Part shown: piece after piece, positions 36,609 to 46,204 of the stretch | Numbering within the stretch: position 1 is the stretch's first letter | How the letters are laid out: each line of letters opens with the position of its first letter | DNA from: Kofleriaceae bacterium | GTDB taxonomy: Bacteria; Myxococcota_A; Polyangia; Haliangiales; Haliangiaceae | NCBI GenBank assembly: GCA_025357755.1 | Contig: JANXOP010000311.1 | Location: forward strand, 1 to 46,450 | DNA length: 46,450 nt | Reading direction: 5' to 3' | Program-made: the position numbers and the translations under genes | The notes under the pieces: model-generated | Seen by the model: only the letters and a program-made list of their open reading frames with translations | What the model was told of the DNA's origin: nothing | Database searches by the model: none

Positions 36609-36988
36609 TTCGTGGCTCCTTCGGTGCCTTCGTCATCGAGCGGAATCAGGCACGTCTTCTCGAGCTCGGCCACCGTGGGCACCTTCGCGAGACACGCGAC
36701 GCGCTTGGGATCTTTCGCGCAATCGTTCATGACCATCGTCGTGTTGTCCGCCACTGCGTCTTCGACACGCTTGGGCTCGCGCTGTTGCGCCTCGGCGCGA
36801 TACATCGCCTCGATCCGCGGTTTGACACCTTCGCAAGTGGTCGCCTCGACCGGCCCGACGCCAGCGTGAGGACCGGCGAGTGCCGGTCCCAAAGCCGCGC
36901 TCCCACTGGCACTGCCTGCGGTCACCGTCGAGGGCTTCGATGGACACGCGCACGCGACGAGCGCAGCGAGGAGGAGCAGACGTTTCAT
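36605..36988 (-). CDS. Cys-rich lipoprotein (paralogue 2)
   Basis: A 127-residue protein with signal MKRLLLLAALVACACPS (lipobox VACAC region). After a Gly/Ser/Ala spacer come TTCEGVKPRIEAMYRAEA, MNDCAKDPKRVACLAKVP and TCLIPL. Four Cys in the mature part could form two disulfides. It precedes and overlaps the similar gene 36216-36608. No family is recognised. Confidence 0.72.
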   Translation of the reverse strand: MKRLLLLAALVACACPSKPSTVTAGSASGSAALGPALAGPHAGVGPVEATTCEGVKPRIEAMYRAEAQQREPKRVEDAVADNTTMVMNDCAKDPKRVACLAKVPTVAELEKTCLIPLDDEGTEGATK

Positions 36989-37006
36989 CGCCCCGACCTT
37001 ACCTCA

Positions 37007-37777
<771 letters not shown>

Positions 37778-37844
37778 CGGGGCTGGAGCGTACTCCAATC
37801 CAAACGGCGGGCACCCGCGCTGGGGTTGCTATCTAGCTACCTCA

Positions 37845-39356
37845 CTACAGCTCGCAACCGACCGACGATGCGACCGTCGTGTCGAGCAGTATGTCGGCGT
37901 CACCCGCGCCGCAATCGATGACATCGGCGCCCGCCTGGCCGTCGATCACGTCGTCGCCCGCGCCACCGAAGATGGTGTCGACGCCCGCGCCGCCTTCGAT
38001 CTGGTTGTCGAGCGCGTTGCCCGTGAGGGCGTCGTCGCCCGCGCCACCCTTGAGGTTCTCGACGTCGTTGCCGATATGGTCGGTCTCGCCCGATTCGCCG
38101 CTGGCGAACGTCGGGATCATCGAGACCGTCAGTGCGTTCGTGCGTTGCGAGTAATCGACCGTATCGATGCCGAGGCCACCGTTCATCGTGTCGTCGCCGC
38201 TCGACGCGGTGTCCTCGTCGAAGCGATCATTGCCGTCGCCACCATTCATCGCGTCGTTGCCGGCGCCACCATGGAGGGTGTCGTTGCCCGCCAGGCCATT
38301 GAGCGTATCGTTGCCCGCGCCACCATCGAGCACGTTGTCGCTCGCCGAGCCCGTGATCGTGTCGGCGCCAGCGCCGCCGGTCACGTTCTCGATGTCCGCC
38401 ATGAGCTTGTCGTTCTCGGCAGTCTCGCCGGAGTGCGCGACGCCGTCGATCAGGACGGTGACAGGGTTGGTGCGCGCCGCATACGTGACCGTGTCCGTGC
38501 CCGCGCCGCCGTTGAAGGTATCCGCGCCGTCCGCCGCCGAGTCGGCCACGAACGTGTCGTTGCCCGCATCGCCAAACAAAACATCTGCGCCACCGGCGCC
38601 CGTGATCGTGTCATCACCTGCGCCGCCGTAGATCGTATCGGCGTTCGCGCCGCCGGTGATGGTGTCGTTACCCGCGCCACCTTTCATGGTCTCGATGTCG
38701 GTGCCGATCGTGTCGGCCTCGCCGGTCTCGCCGCTCGCCGTTGCACCGTCGTTCGTGAGCACGAGCGCGGCCGTACGCGCCGAGTAGTCGACGGTATCCG
38801 CGCCGGCACCACCGGTCATCGCGTCATCACCGTCCGCGACCGACGAGACGAACGTATCGTCGCCGTCGCCGCCGTCGAGCGTATCGTTACCGGAGCCGCC
38901 CTTGATCGTATCCTTGCCGGCGCCCCCGTAGACGGTGAGCGCGGTCGGGAACGCGGCGCCGCCGGTGGCCGCGTTGCCTTGGCCGGAGAAGTTATCGTCG
39001 CCGTCGGTCATCGAGACGACGAACGTCTCGGCGTTCGCGACGGTGACGTCCTTGTACGCATCCGCGTTGACCGCGATGCCCGTCGAGCCAAACACCCACG
39101 TGTCGGCCGCCTTGGTCCCCCGAAATTTGACAGCGTCCGTGCCGGCGAGCATGTCGATGTCGATGCCCGTCGCCGTCGCGGTACCGAGCCCGAACATGCC
39201 GCCGCTGTAGTCGACGATGAGGGTCTGGGCACCTGCAGTGCCGGTCACGATCATCTTCTTCATCGTGGTCGACGTCGGCGCAGCGACGCTGCCGTGCGTG
39301 CATGCGAAGCCGTTGATCAGCATCGTGGCATCGGTGCCCGGCGAGCGGCTGACCAT
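37845..39356 (-). CDS. RTX-repeat (calcium-binding) protein, main part of a frameshifted gene
   Basis: A 503-residue frame made largely of RTX nonapeptide repeats such as GGAGNDTLNG and GGAGKDTIKGGSGNDTL, grouped in four or more blocks. They are separated by VDYSARTAALVL- and VTYAARTNPVTV-type spacer strands. These repeats fold into parallel beta rolls that bind Ca2+ outside the cell. The N-terminal end starts abruptly at MVSRSPGTDATMLINGFAC, which is not a signal peptide. The signal sits in the next frame just upstream (39317-39571). The two parts look like one gene broken by one base. The protein ends with ...SSVGCEL. Confidence 0.82.
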   Translation of the reverse strand: MVSRSPGTDATMLINGFACTHGSVAAPTSTTMKKMIVTGTAGAQTLIVDYSGGMFGLGTATATGIDIDMLAGTDAVKFRGTKAADTWVFGSTGIAVNADAYKDVTVANAETFVVSMTDGDDNFSGQGNAATGGAAFPTALTVYGGAGKDTIKGGSGNDTLDGGDGDDTFVSSVADGDDAMTGGAGADTVDYSARTAALVLTNDGATASGETGEADTIGTDIETMKGGAGNDTITGGANADTIYGGAGDDTITGAGGADVLFGDAGNDTFVADSAADGADTFNGGAGTDTVTYAARTNPVTVLIDGVAHSGETAENDKLMADIENVTGGAGADTITGSASDNVLDGGAGNDTLNGLAGNDTLHGGAGNDAMNGGDGNDRFDEDTASSGDDTMNGGLGIDTVDYSQRTNALTVSMIPTFASGESGETDHIGNDVENLKGGAGDDALTGNALDNQIEGGAGVDTIFGGAGDDVIDGQAGADVIDCGAGDADILLDTTVASSVGCEL

Positions 39357-39571
39357 GGCGACTCGCCTGTGGCGAGCAAGATCGTGAGCACACCGGTGCT
39401 AGGCACGAACGTGCATTCGCTGGAGAGGTCGGTCAGCCCTTCGGACGCTTCGCCGATTCCCGTGAAGTCATCCGACGAGCCATCGTTGGGAGGAGTGGTG
39501 GTGTTGCCTGCGCAGCCAGACGCCGCGACAAACGGAAGTAGGGTTCGGGCGAGTGAGCTGAACTTGTTCAT
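39317..39571 (-). CDS. N-terminal lipoprotein fragment of the RTX protein
   Basis: This frame encodes MNKFSSLARTLLPFVAASGC, a lipoprotein signal with lipobox ASGC, then a Thr/Asp/Ser-rich linker and ECTFVPSTGVLTILLATGES. At that point the reading PWSAARRA becomes unlike coding sequence and ends at 39317. In the neighbouring frame the expected continuation, AMVSRSPGTDATMLING, begins at about 39359. One inserted base near 39358-39362 would rejoin the two. Either the gene is inactivated, or the assembly lacks one base here. Confidence 0.7.
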   Translation of the reverse strand: MNKFSSLARTLLPFVAASGCAGNTTTPPNDGSSDDFTGIGEASEGLTDLSSECTFVPSTGVLTILLATGESPWSAARRAPMPRC

Positions 39572-39697
39572 GTGTGAAGAGCGCTTCGACCGGCTGGGAA
39601 AGTTGTCCAGGTAGGTGTTGGGGTAGCGATCGCGGGGCCGGACGTCCGGTGTGGGATGGGACCTTTGCAAAGCCACGGAGTGGTCGACCCACGCTCT

Positions 39698-40936
39698 ATG
39701 AAGCGCCTCCTCGTGATCGCGTCGCTGTTCGCGTCGCCGCTCGCATCTGCCTACGACGTCAAGACCACCCCGTCGGGCGCCGAGGTCCACTGGAAGGCCG
39801 GTGCGATCGTCCTGACCCCCGCGCTCGCACCCGCACCTACCGGCATCACGACTGATGCGGCCACCGCCGTCCTGAGCGCATCGATCGCGACGTGGCAGAC
39901 CGCGCTCGCGGGGACCCTCATCTCGATCGAACAAGCCAGCACGCCGGTCGCGGCTTCCTCGCATACCAATGATGGCGTCTCGACCGTGCGCTTTGCGATG
40001 TCTGCCGATGATCCAGATATCGAAGCGGGCGTGCTCGCACTGACGTTCGTCCAGTACCAGACGAGCACGGGCGTCGCCGTCGATGCCGATGTCGTGATGA
40101 ATGCGAGCGGCTTCACGTGGGGGCTCGGCGCGACCGACTGCGCGAAGGAGTACGACCTCGAGAGCGCTCTCACTCACGAGCTCGGTCACGCGCTCGGCCT
40201 CGCGCACGCGATCGGTCACCCCGAGGCGACGATGTTCGCGACGGGTCAAGCGTGCGAGACGACCAAGCGCGACCTGTCACCGGATGACCAGGCTGGTCTG
40301 GATTCCTTGTATCGCGCACCTGCCACGTCCGAGATGGGCTCCTCGGGAGGCTGCTCGAGCACGAGCGGTGGTGCCCTGCTGCCGATCGTATTCGCGCTCG
40401 CGTTGCTGGTTCGGCGCCGAGTCGCGAGCGCTGGCGTCGCCGGCGTGGTTGCCGTGGTCACCGCGATCTCGGTCCCCGTCGGAGCCGCACAGCTACGCGC
40501 ACTCGCGATCGAAGATCTCGCGCACGATGCAGTGATGATCGTGCGAGGTCATGTCGTCGCGAGCGAGGTCACGCCGAGCGGCCCGATCGAGACCGATGCG
40601 ACGCTCGCCGTCGACGAATGTCTGGCGGGGCCCTGCCCGACCACCGTCGTCGTCCGTCGCCGCGGTGGCGAGCGTGACGGCATCGGCGTGATGGTCGATG
40701 TCGAAGCGGTCCCCACAATCGGTACCGAAGTGGTCGTCTATCTCCGCCGCGATCGCGCGGGCACCCTGCACGTGCTCGGTGGGGTGCAGGGGCTGTGGCA
40801 GCTCGCGAAGGGCGGTGTCTGGGTCCGCGACCTCCGCGGCCAGCACGTCCGCGTCGCGGATCACTGGGAAGAAGGTGCCACTGAAGCCGTCACCCTCGCG
40901 GCGCTTCGTCAACGCAGCCGACAGCCGCGGCGCTAA
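39698..40936 (+). CDS. Matrixin-like metalloprotease with internal MYXO-CTERM-like segment, fused to a second domain
   Basis: A 412-residue exported protein (signal MKRLLVIASLFASPLASA). The zinc-protease motif HELGHALGLAH runs from His160 to His170, with Met in HPEATMF as a likely Met-turn; this is the matrixin/M10-like group. At residues 219-243 comes GGCSSTSGGALLPIVFALAL followed by LVRRR, a typical MYXO-CTERM sorting signal, which normally ends a protein. Here the frame runs on through another hydrophobic stretch (VAGVVAVVTAISVPVGAA) and then 150 residues (ALAIEDLAHDAVMIVRGHVV ... VVYLRRDRAGTLHVLGG). I read it as two genes fused in frame, or as a signal that is processed internally. The start is ATG 39698. 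Confidence 0.8.
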   Translation: MKRLLVIASLFASPLASAYDVKTTPSGAEVHWKAGAIVLTPALAPAPTGITTDAATAVLSASIATWQTALAGTLISIEQASTPVAASSHTNDGVSTVRFAMSADDPDIEAGVLALTFVQYQTSTGVAVDADVVMNASGFTWGLGATDCAKEYDLESALTHELGHALGLAHAIGHPEATMFATGQACETTKRDLSPDDQAGLDSLYRAPATSEMGSSGGCSSTSGGALLPIVFALALLVRRRVASAGVAGVVAVVTAISVPVGAAQLRALAIEDLAHDAVMIVRGHVVASEVTPSGPIETDATLAVDECLAGPCPTTVVVRRRGGERDGIGVMVDVEAVPTIGTEVVVYLRRDRAGTLHVLGGVQGLWQLAKGGVWVRDLRGQHVRVADHWEEGATEAVTLAALRQRSRQPRR

Positions 40937-40991
40937 CACGTTGATCCGGCACGGCCACCTCCGGGCACGACGCTCGCATTACCCACGTTCG

Positions 40992-41225
40992 ATGTGGCGT
41001 CTGTGGATCGTGATGCTGGTCTTCGGGTCAGCCTGTGCGTCGGGTGGCGCAGGGGCGCCGTGCGCGCGCAAGAGCGATTGCGCGAGCCGCGTGTGCCTGG
41101 CGAACGGATGCTCGGCCCTCGACGACGCGAGCATCGATGCCGCACCGCTGGTCGATGCGCCCGGCGGGCCGATCGCACCGTATGTTCCGGACGCCGGGAT
41201 CGACGCAGGGATCGACGCGAGCTAG
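40992..41225 (+). CDS. Small lipoprotein with Asp-rich tail
   Basis: A 77-residue protein with signal MWRLWIVMLVFGSACAS (lipobox GSAC), four Cys (APCARKSDCASRVCLANGC) likely in disulfides, and a repetitive acidic end (DAGIDAGIDAS). The Cys motif resembles short exported Cys-rich regions of myxobacteria; the function is unknown. The frame extends upstream, but ATG 40992 gives the only good signal peptide. The stop shares ctag with the convergent YkgJ-type gene. Confidence 0.65.
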   Translation: MWRLWIVMLVFGSACASGGAGAPCARKSDCASRVCLANGCSALDDASIDAAPLVDAPGGPIAPYVPDAGIDAGIDAS

Positions 41226-41497
41226 CTCTCGGCTCGCGCCGCGCGCGGCGCGGTCAGCATCTCCCAGCGCACCAACGTCGCCATCGCATGCTCCGTCGAC
41301 TCGCCGCACATCTCGGGTTGCGGCTGCAAGCCGATGCAGGTCGGCGGGCGCTCCGGCAAGCCGAACAACGCGCATCGGATCTCCGCGGTGAGATGAGGAC
41401 AGCGAACGCCCGCCGCCTTGCCTTCGGGCAGCGCCGGGAGATGTGGAGAGATCGAGGGCGCGATACAGCACGCGCCACATCCGTCACGACAGTTCAT
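41222..41497 (-). CDS. YkgJ-type Cys-cluster metal-binding protein
   Basis: A 91-residue protein beginning MNCRDGCGACCIAPSIS, followed by VRCPHLTAEIRCALFG and PPTCIG...EMCG. This Cys pattern (CxxxCGxCC, then C-P-x-L, C, C) defines the YkgJ family of small zinc- or iron-chelating proteins. Its partner is not known. No signal peptide is visible. It starts at ATG 41497. A 36-base gap separates it from the divergent PI-PLC-like gene. Confidence 0.88.
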   Translation of the reverse strand: MNCRDGCGACCIAPSISPHLPALPEGKAAGVRCPHLTAEIRCALFGLPERPPTCIGLQPQPEMCGESTEHAMATLVRWEMLTAPRAARAES

Positions 41498-41533
41498 GAC
41501 GGTCGGAACTCGGCGGTGTGATTAAATGGCGGA

Positions 41534-42433
41534 ATGGTCCGGGCTTCGTCGTGGGTGGCGTTTCTCTGCGCAGCCGCGTGTAGCTCGCAGCCGAGCCAGA
41601 TGACCGATCCGGGGTGGATGGCGGCGATCTCCGATGCGACCTCGCTCGCCGACCTTTCGATTCCGGGCACCCACGAATCCGCCGCGTTCTACGAGCCGGT
41701 GCCCGGCACCGCGAAGACGCAGACCCTCACGCTCGCAGAGCAGTTCGCGGCCGGCATTCGCTACGTCGATATTCGCTGTCGTCATCTGGATGATGCGTTT
41801 CAGATCTATCACGGGCCTGTCTCCGAGCTCCTCGCCTTCGACGACGTGATCGGGTTCGCGCACGACTTCCTCGCGGCACATCCGAGCGAGACGATCCTCA
41901 TGAGCATCAAGGAGGAGTCCGCACCCTCCGGTGATACGCGCACGTTCGAGGCCACGTTCGACGCGTACGTCGCGAAGGATCCGGGGCTGTGGCGACTCGA
42001 TGCGACGATCCCGACACTTGGCGTGGCGCGCGGCAAGATCCAGCTGGTGCGGCGGTTCGACGCGACGACCACGCCGACCGGTCTCGATGCCGCGAAGTGG
42101 GCGGATGACGCCACGTTCACGCTGAGCTCGCCGAATGCCACGCTGCGCGTTCAAGACCAGTACACGGTCAGCGACGCCACCGCGAAGTTCGCCGCGATCA
42201 TCGCGCTTCTCGACGAAGCCCAGGCCGCGGCGCCAGCTACGCTGTACCTCGACTACACGAGCGGCTACCAATCGCACTCGGGGTTGCCGAACATTCCGAG
42301 CGTCTCGGACACCATCAACGTCGAGCTCGATGCCTACCTCGCGGATCCGGCGCATGTGCACGCGCACCTTGGCGTCCTTGCGATGGACATGGTCGCCGAG
42401 TCGCGGATCACCGCGGTGTTCTCGACGAACTAG
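41534..42433 (+). CDS. PI-PLC-like phosphodiesterase lipoprotein
   Basis: A 299-residue protein with lipoprotein signal MVRASSWVAFLCAAACSS (lipobox AAAC). The catalytic core of bacterial phosphatidylinositol-specific phospholipase C is present: LADLSIPGTHESAAFY (first catalytic His), AGIRYVDIRCRHLDDAF (Arg and Asp) and QIYHGPVSELL (second catalytic His). AHDFLAAHPSETILMSIKEE and LYLDYTSGY complete the barrel. It may cleave inositol phospholipids or related phosphodiesters outside the cytoplasm. The start is ATG 41534. Confidence 0.88.
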   Translation: MVRASSWVAFLCAAACSSQPSQMTDPGWMAAISDATSLADLSIPGTHESAAFYEPVPGTAKTQTLTLAEQFAAGIRYVDIRCRHLDDAFQIYHGPVSELLAFDDVIGFAHDFLAAHPSETILMSIKEESAPSGDTRTFEATFDAYVAKDPGLWRLDATIPTLGVARGKIQLVRRFDATTTPTGLDAAKWADDATFTLSSPNATLRVQDQYTVSDATAKFAAIIALLDEAQAAAPATLYLDYTSGYQSHSGLPNIPSVSDTINVELDAYLADPAHVHAHLGVLAMDMVAESRITAVFSTN

Positions 42434-42495
42434 CGCGGGCAGCCTGGCCGCCCCGCTGGTCCGTGTCGGGAGTCCTGCCGACTGGCTAGACTCTG

Positions 42496-42521
42496 AAAAG
42501 GTGGACGGTGGGGTACCGTCC
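42496..42521 (-). terminator. Rho-independent terminator after tRNA-Pro
   Basis: On the minus strand the perfect 7-base stem GGACGGT/ACCGTCC with loop ACCCC is followed by ACCTTTT. It starts 7 bases after the tRNA-Pro 3' end and is the clearest intrinsic terminator in the window. Confidence 0.8.
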
Positions 42522-42528
42522 GTTCCCG

Positions 42529-42602
42529 TCGAGGCGACAGGATTCGAACCTGCGACCCCCAGACCCCCAGTCTGGTGCGCTACCAGGCTGCGCTACGCCT
42601 CG
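42529..42602 (-). tRNA. tRNA-Pro (anticodon GGG)
   Basis: The reverse strand gives a full cloverleaf. The acceptor stem is CGAGGCG/CGCCTCG with discriminator A. The D arm has GCGCAGCCTGGTAGCGC. The anticodon stem CCAGA/TCTGG encloses loop CTGGGGG, so the anticodon is GGG. The T arm is GCAGGTTCGAATCCTGT. CCA is not encoded. It lies 26 bases after the HU/IHF stop and may share its transcript. Confidence 0.95.
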
Positions 42603-42628
42603 TGTGGGACCAGTGGTTTACGGGAAAC

Positions 42629-42928
42629 TCAGACGGGAGGCAACCCGTTCAGAATGTTCTTGAGCACCTGGCTCGGCTTGAACGTCAAAACTCGACGTGC
42701 CGGGATCAGGATCGGCACCGCGCGCTGCGGATCGCGCCCCATCCGGTCCTTCTTGTCACGGACGACGAAGTTACCGAAACCAGAGATCTTGATCTTCTCG
42801 CCGCGCTCGAGCGTCTCTTTGACGACGTTGAAGACCGTCTCGACGATCTCGGCGGCTTCTTTCTTCGAGAACCCACCGACCTTTTCGTAGACCGACTCGA
42901 TGATGTCCGCCTTGGTCATTCTCGCCAT
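42629..42928 (-). CDS. HU/IHF-family nucleoid protein (IHF-alpha-like)
   Basis: A 99-residue DNA-bending protein. MTKADIIESVYEKVGGFSKK forms the N-terminal helices. The core is ISGFGNFVVRDKKDRMGRDP, and the arm carries the Pro that kinks DNA (ILIPARRVLTFKPSQ). A long basic arm with GRDP and I-P-A-R-R-V is nearer to IhfA than HU. It organises DNA in the nucleoid. ATG 42928 (MARMTK) is preferred; ATG 42919 would also give a complete protein. A weak promoter candidate lies upstream (TTGAGC, 19 bases, TATGTT; 42940-42970). Confidence 0.92.
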   Translation of the reverse strand: MARMTKADIIESVYEKVGGFSKKEAAEIVETVFNVVKETLERGEKIKISGFGNFVVRDKKDRMGRDPQRAVPILIPARRVLTFKPSQVLKNILNGLPPV

Positions 42929-42939
42929 GATCCAAAGGT

Positions 42940-42970
42940 AACATAGGCTTAGCTGGACGTCACAGCTCAA
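42940..42970 (-). promoter_or_regulatory. Candidate promoter of the HU/IHF gene
   Basis: The minus strand has TTGAGC and TATGTT separated by 19 bases, ending 11 bases before the ATG. The spacing is longer than ideal. Confidence 0.3.
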
Positions 42971-43106
42971 GATCTTGTAATCGTTCAGATCCCTGGCTGC
43001 GGCCTAAGTCGTTGTGTCCATTGGCCCCAGCCAGTCAAAGGTCAGCCAGCACCTGGAACGGTCCCGCGCCGCTCACAGAGCCGGGCGGACCTGGTAGTCA
43101 TCTCGG

Positions 43107-45074
43107 GTGAGCGACATCACCGTGACTCTGCCCGACGGCAGCCAGAAGCAAACGCCTGCTGGCACCACCATCGGCGACTTCGTCAAGACCGCGATCGGAC
43201 CGGGCCTCGCGAAGGCCGCCGTGCTCGCGAAGATCGATGGCCCCTCGGGACAGATGCAAGAGGTCGACCTCGCGCGCGCGCTCGACCACGATACCAAGCT
43301 CGAGATCCTCACGTCCAAGCAGCCCGAAGCGCTCGAGACGATCCGCCATGACGCCGCGCACATCGTCGCCGATGCCGTCCAGCGCTTGTTCCCCGGCACG
43401 CAGGTCACGATCGGTCCGTCGATCGAGAACGGCTTCTACTACGACTTCGATCGTGGCACGCCGTTCAGCGAAGCCGAGCTCGCACAGATCGAAGAGCTCG
43501 CGAACAAGATCGTCGCCGAGGATCTCCCGTTCAAGCGCACCGAAGTTTCGATCGACGATGCGATCAAGCTGTTCGAGGGCAAGGGCGAGAAGTTCAAGGT
43601 CGAGATCATCCACGACATCGTCGCGAAGGGCGCCACCACGCTCACGCTGTACAGCCACGGCGAATGGGTCGACTTCTGCCTCGGACCTCACGGCCCTTCG
43701 ACCGGTAAGGTCGGCGTGATCAAGTTGCTGTCGTCGTCGGCGGCCTACTGGCGCGGCGATTCGAAGAACAAGACGCTACAGCGGATCTATGGCACGGCGT
43801 TCTTCGACAAGAAGGGACTCGACGCCTGGCAGAAGCAGCGGGAGGAGGCCGAGAAGCGCGACCACCGTCGCCTCGGCAAGGACCTCGACCTGTTCCACTT
43901 CCACCCGTTCTCGCCCGGCGCCGCGTTCTGGACACCGAAGGGCACGGCGATCTACACGCAGCTCTCGGCGTACATGCGCGCGCTCGCGCTTGGCAATGGC
44001 TACGTCGAGATCAAGACCCCGCTGCTCTACAACAAGGGGTTGTGGGAGATCTCGGGCCACTGGGGCAAGTACAAAGAGAACATGTTCCTCGTCGAGGATA
44101 GCGAGGCGAAGGCCGCGGGTGATGAAGACCCGCACCACTACTCGCTCAAGCCGATGAACTGTCCATCGCACCACCTCTATTACGGCTTCAAGAAGCAGAG
44201 CTATCGCGATCTGCCGATGCGCTTGCACACGCAGGACGTGCTCCATCGCAACGAGGCCGCGGGCGCGCTCGGCGGGCTCACGCGCGTGCGTCAGTTCGCG
44301 CAGGACGACGCGCACATCTACTGCCGCGAAGATCAGATCTCCGAGGAGGTCGCGAAGTTCGTCAAGCTTCTCGACCGCGTCTACAATGCTTTCGGGCTCC
44401 AGTACACGGCAAAGTTCGCGACCCGTCCCGAGAAGCGCATCGGGGACGATGCGATGTGGGATCGGGCGGAGACCGCGCTCAAGACCGCCCTCGATAGCCT
44501 CGACCTCGCGTACGAGGCGAAGCCCGGCGATGGCGCGTTCTATGGCCCGAAGATCGACTTCGATGTCAGCGACAGTATCGGCCGCAAGTGGCAGCTCGGC
44601 ACGGTCCAGCTCGACTACGCCGCGCCCGAGCGGTTCGACCTCACCTACGTCGGTGAAGACGGCAAGGATCATCGCCCGGTCGTGCTTCATCGCGCGATCT
44701 ACGGCTCGTTCGAGCGCTTCATCGCGATCTTGATCGAGCACTTCGCCGGCGCCTTCCCGGTATGGCTCGCACCGATCCAGGTCGCGGTTGTCACGGTCAC
44801 CGATCGTGTCAACGAGCACGCCAAGACGGTCGTCGATCGCCTCGCAGCGGCAGGCGTGCGGGTGTCGTTCGACGACGGCAACGGCATGATGAAGGCAAAG
44901 ATCCGGGACGCTTCGCTGCAGAAGATTCCGTATACGATCGTGCTCGGCGACAAAGAAGTCGCCTCCGACCAGGTCAGCATTCGTACGTTCGGTGGCGGCG
45001 ATCAGCAGAAGCTCGAGACGCTGCCCTTCGCGGCGTTCGTCGAACGCCTCGCGGCCGAATCGAAGTTTCCCTGA
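43107..45074 (+). CDS. thrS: Threonyl-tRNA synthetase
   Basis: A 655-residue class II synthetase. The N-terminal TGS domain ([20 protein letters not shown]) is followed by the editing domain ([36 protein letters not shown]). The catalytic core has the zinc Cys in [12 protein letters not shown], motif 2 [20 protein letters not shown], the zinc His in DDAHIYC, and the last zinc His in [13 protein letters not shown]. The anticodon-binding domain ends the protein ([18 protein letters not shown] ... [19 protein letters not shown]). Motif 2 has [10 protein letters not shown] where E. coli-type enzymes have GSLHGLMRVR. It is the only obvious translation gene besides the tRNAs; infC, rpmI and rplT do not follow. 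The start is a GTG at 43107. Confidence 0.97.
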   Translation: MSDITVTLPDGSQKQTPAGTTIGDFVKTAIGPGLAKAAVLAKIDGPSGQMQEVDLARALDHDTKLEILTSKQPEALETIRHDAAHIVADAVQRLFPGTQVTIGPSIENGFYYDFDRGTPFSEAELAQIEELANKIVAEDLPFKRTEVSIDDAIKLFEGKGEKFKVEIIHDIVAKGATTLTLYSHGEWVDFCLGPHGPSTGKVGVIKLLSSSAAYWRGDSKNKTLQRIYGTAFFDKKGLDAWQKQREEAEKRDHRRLGKDLDLFHFHPFSPGAAFWTPKGTAIYTQLSAYMRALALGNGYVEIKTPLLYNKGLWEISGHWGKYKENMFLVEDSEAKAAGDEDPHHYSLKPMNCPSHHLYYGFKKQSYRDLPMRLHTQDVLHRNEAAGALGGLTRVRQFAQDDAHIYCREDQISEEVAKFVKLLDRVYNAFGLQYTAKFATRPEKRIGDDAMWDRAETALKTALDSLDLAYEAKPGDGAFYGPKIDFDVSDSIGRKWQLGTVQLDYAAPERFDLTYVGEDGKDHRPVVLHRAIYGSFERFIAILIEHFAGAFPVWLAPIQVAVVTVTDRVNEHAKTVVDRLAAAGVRVSFDDGNGMMKAKIRDASLQKIPYTIVLGDKEVASDQVSIRTFGGGDQQKLETLPFAAFVERLAAESKFP

Positions 45075-45098
45075 GCATCGCAAGGGTGATGTGATGCC

Positions 45099-45620
45099 TT
45101 GATCGAGACGGAGCGGCTCGTGCTGCGCGACTGGCGCGAGGAGGACATCGCGACCTACGCCGCGATGTGCGCCGACCCCGAGGTCATGCGGCACTTTCCC
45201 GCCCTGCTCTCGTTCGACGATGCGAGTGCGCAGGCGCGCCGGATCCGAGCGCACCTCGCACGCGCGGGCTGGGGACTGTGGGCCGTCGAGATCAAGGGTG
45301 GCGCGCCGTTCGTCGGCTTTGTCGGGCTAGCCCGCCCGGACTTTCGCCCGGGCGACGTCGAGATTGGTTGGCGGCTCGCGCGCTCCGCGTGGGGTCACGG
45401 GTACGCGACCGAGGCCGCGCGCGCCGCACTCGATCATGGCTTCGTCGAGCTCGGACTCGCGGAGATCATCTCGTTCACCGTGCCCGCGAACGTGCCGTCA
45501 CAACGCGTGATGGAGCGCCTCGGGATGGTGCGCGATCCGAGCGCGAGCTTCGAGCATCCGGCGGTCCCCGAGGGCAATCCGCTTCGCCTCCACTGGCTCT
45601 GGCGCCTCGCGGCTACCTAG
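45099..45620 (+). CDS. GNAT acetyltransferase of the RimJ/RimL type
   Basis: A 173-residue N-acetyltransferase. ETERLVLRDWREEDIATYAAM is the usual beginning of the RimJ/RimL group, and EIGWRLARSAWGHGYATEAA holds the acetyl-CoA loop (R-x-x-G/H-x-G-x-A). SFTVPANVPSQRVMERLGM is the typical end. It may acetylate protein N-termini or a small amine. The start codon is TTG at 45099, 24 bases after thrS. The last four bases overlap the convergent lipoprotein. Confidence 0.88.
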   Translation: MIETERLVLRDWREEDIATYAAMCADPEVMRHFPALLSFDDASAQARRIRAHLARAGWGLWAVEIKGGAPFVGFVGLARPDFRPGDVEIGWRLARSAWGHGYATEAARAALDHGFVELGLAEIISFTVPANVPSQRVMERLGMVRDPSASFEHPAVPEGNPLRLHWLWRLAAT

Positions 45621-46162
45621 TTCGCCGCGACGCACGCGATGAAGTCATCGTTCCAGTCGCAGCCGCCGCAGACCTCGCCGCCGCCGTCATTGCTGCAGCC
45701 GAACACGGTCGAGTACCCGCACGCGCCGGTCGAGGTGTACCAGCCCCAGCCCCCGGCGTCGGCCTCGTAGACAAAGTCCGCCGAGCCGGTCTCGCCGGTC
45801 GAGGCGCCACTGTCGTCGACGCAGTCGAGCCCGATCGTCCCCCAGACGAACGCCGCCTGGCCATCGGTCGCCCAGTACAGGGTCTCGTCGCCACTGTTGC
45901 CATCGATGTTCGCGGTGAACAGATAGACCTCGACATTCGAGACCGGGATCGTGGTGGTGCCGACTTTCGGCGAGCTCATCATGCCCATCGAGGTCGCGCC
46001 GGCGGGCGGCGTCGTCGAGGCGTAGCTCTTCACCTTGTCCGCGGTGCCCTTCTCGGCGTTCGTCGCGGCGGTCTGGTTGACCACGACCGCGGTGCCGCTG
46101 CAGGCGCCAACGATCGTGAGGCTGGTGAGGAGAGCAAAGCTAAGCAGGGAGTGCTTGGTCAT
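45617..46162 (-). CDS. Cys-rich lipoprotein
   Basis: A 181-residue protein with signal MTKHSLLSFALLTSLTIVGACSG (lipobox VGAC). The mature part is Thr/Ala-rich at first, then has VEVYLFTANIDGNSGDETLYWA and a Cys-rich end (TGACGYSTVFGCSNDGGGEVCGGCDWNDDFIACVAAN). Six Cys close to the end suggest a small disulfide-bonded domain. No family is recognised. ATG 46162 gives the lipoprotein signal; the in-frame ATG at 46198 does not. The stop shares ctag with the GNAT gene. Confidence 0.75.
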   Translation of the reverse strand: MTKHSLLSFALLTSLTIVGACSGTAVVVNQTAATNAEKGTADKVKSYASTTPPAGATSMGMMSSPKVGTTTIPVSNVEVYLFTANIDGNSGDETLYWATDGQAAFVWGTIGLDCVDDSGASTGETGSADFVYEADAGGWGWYTSTGACGYSTVFGCSNDGGGEVCGGCDWNDDFIACVAAN

Positions 46163-46204
46163 GTCCGTAGACGAAGGACCCGCGGATCGGTCGCACACCT
46201 TTCT

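Noticed and set aside
38167..39000. Repeated short GC-rich units that could be mistaken for a CRISPR or satellite array
   Set aside because: They are the coding repeats of RTX nonapeptides and are not separated by unique spacers.
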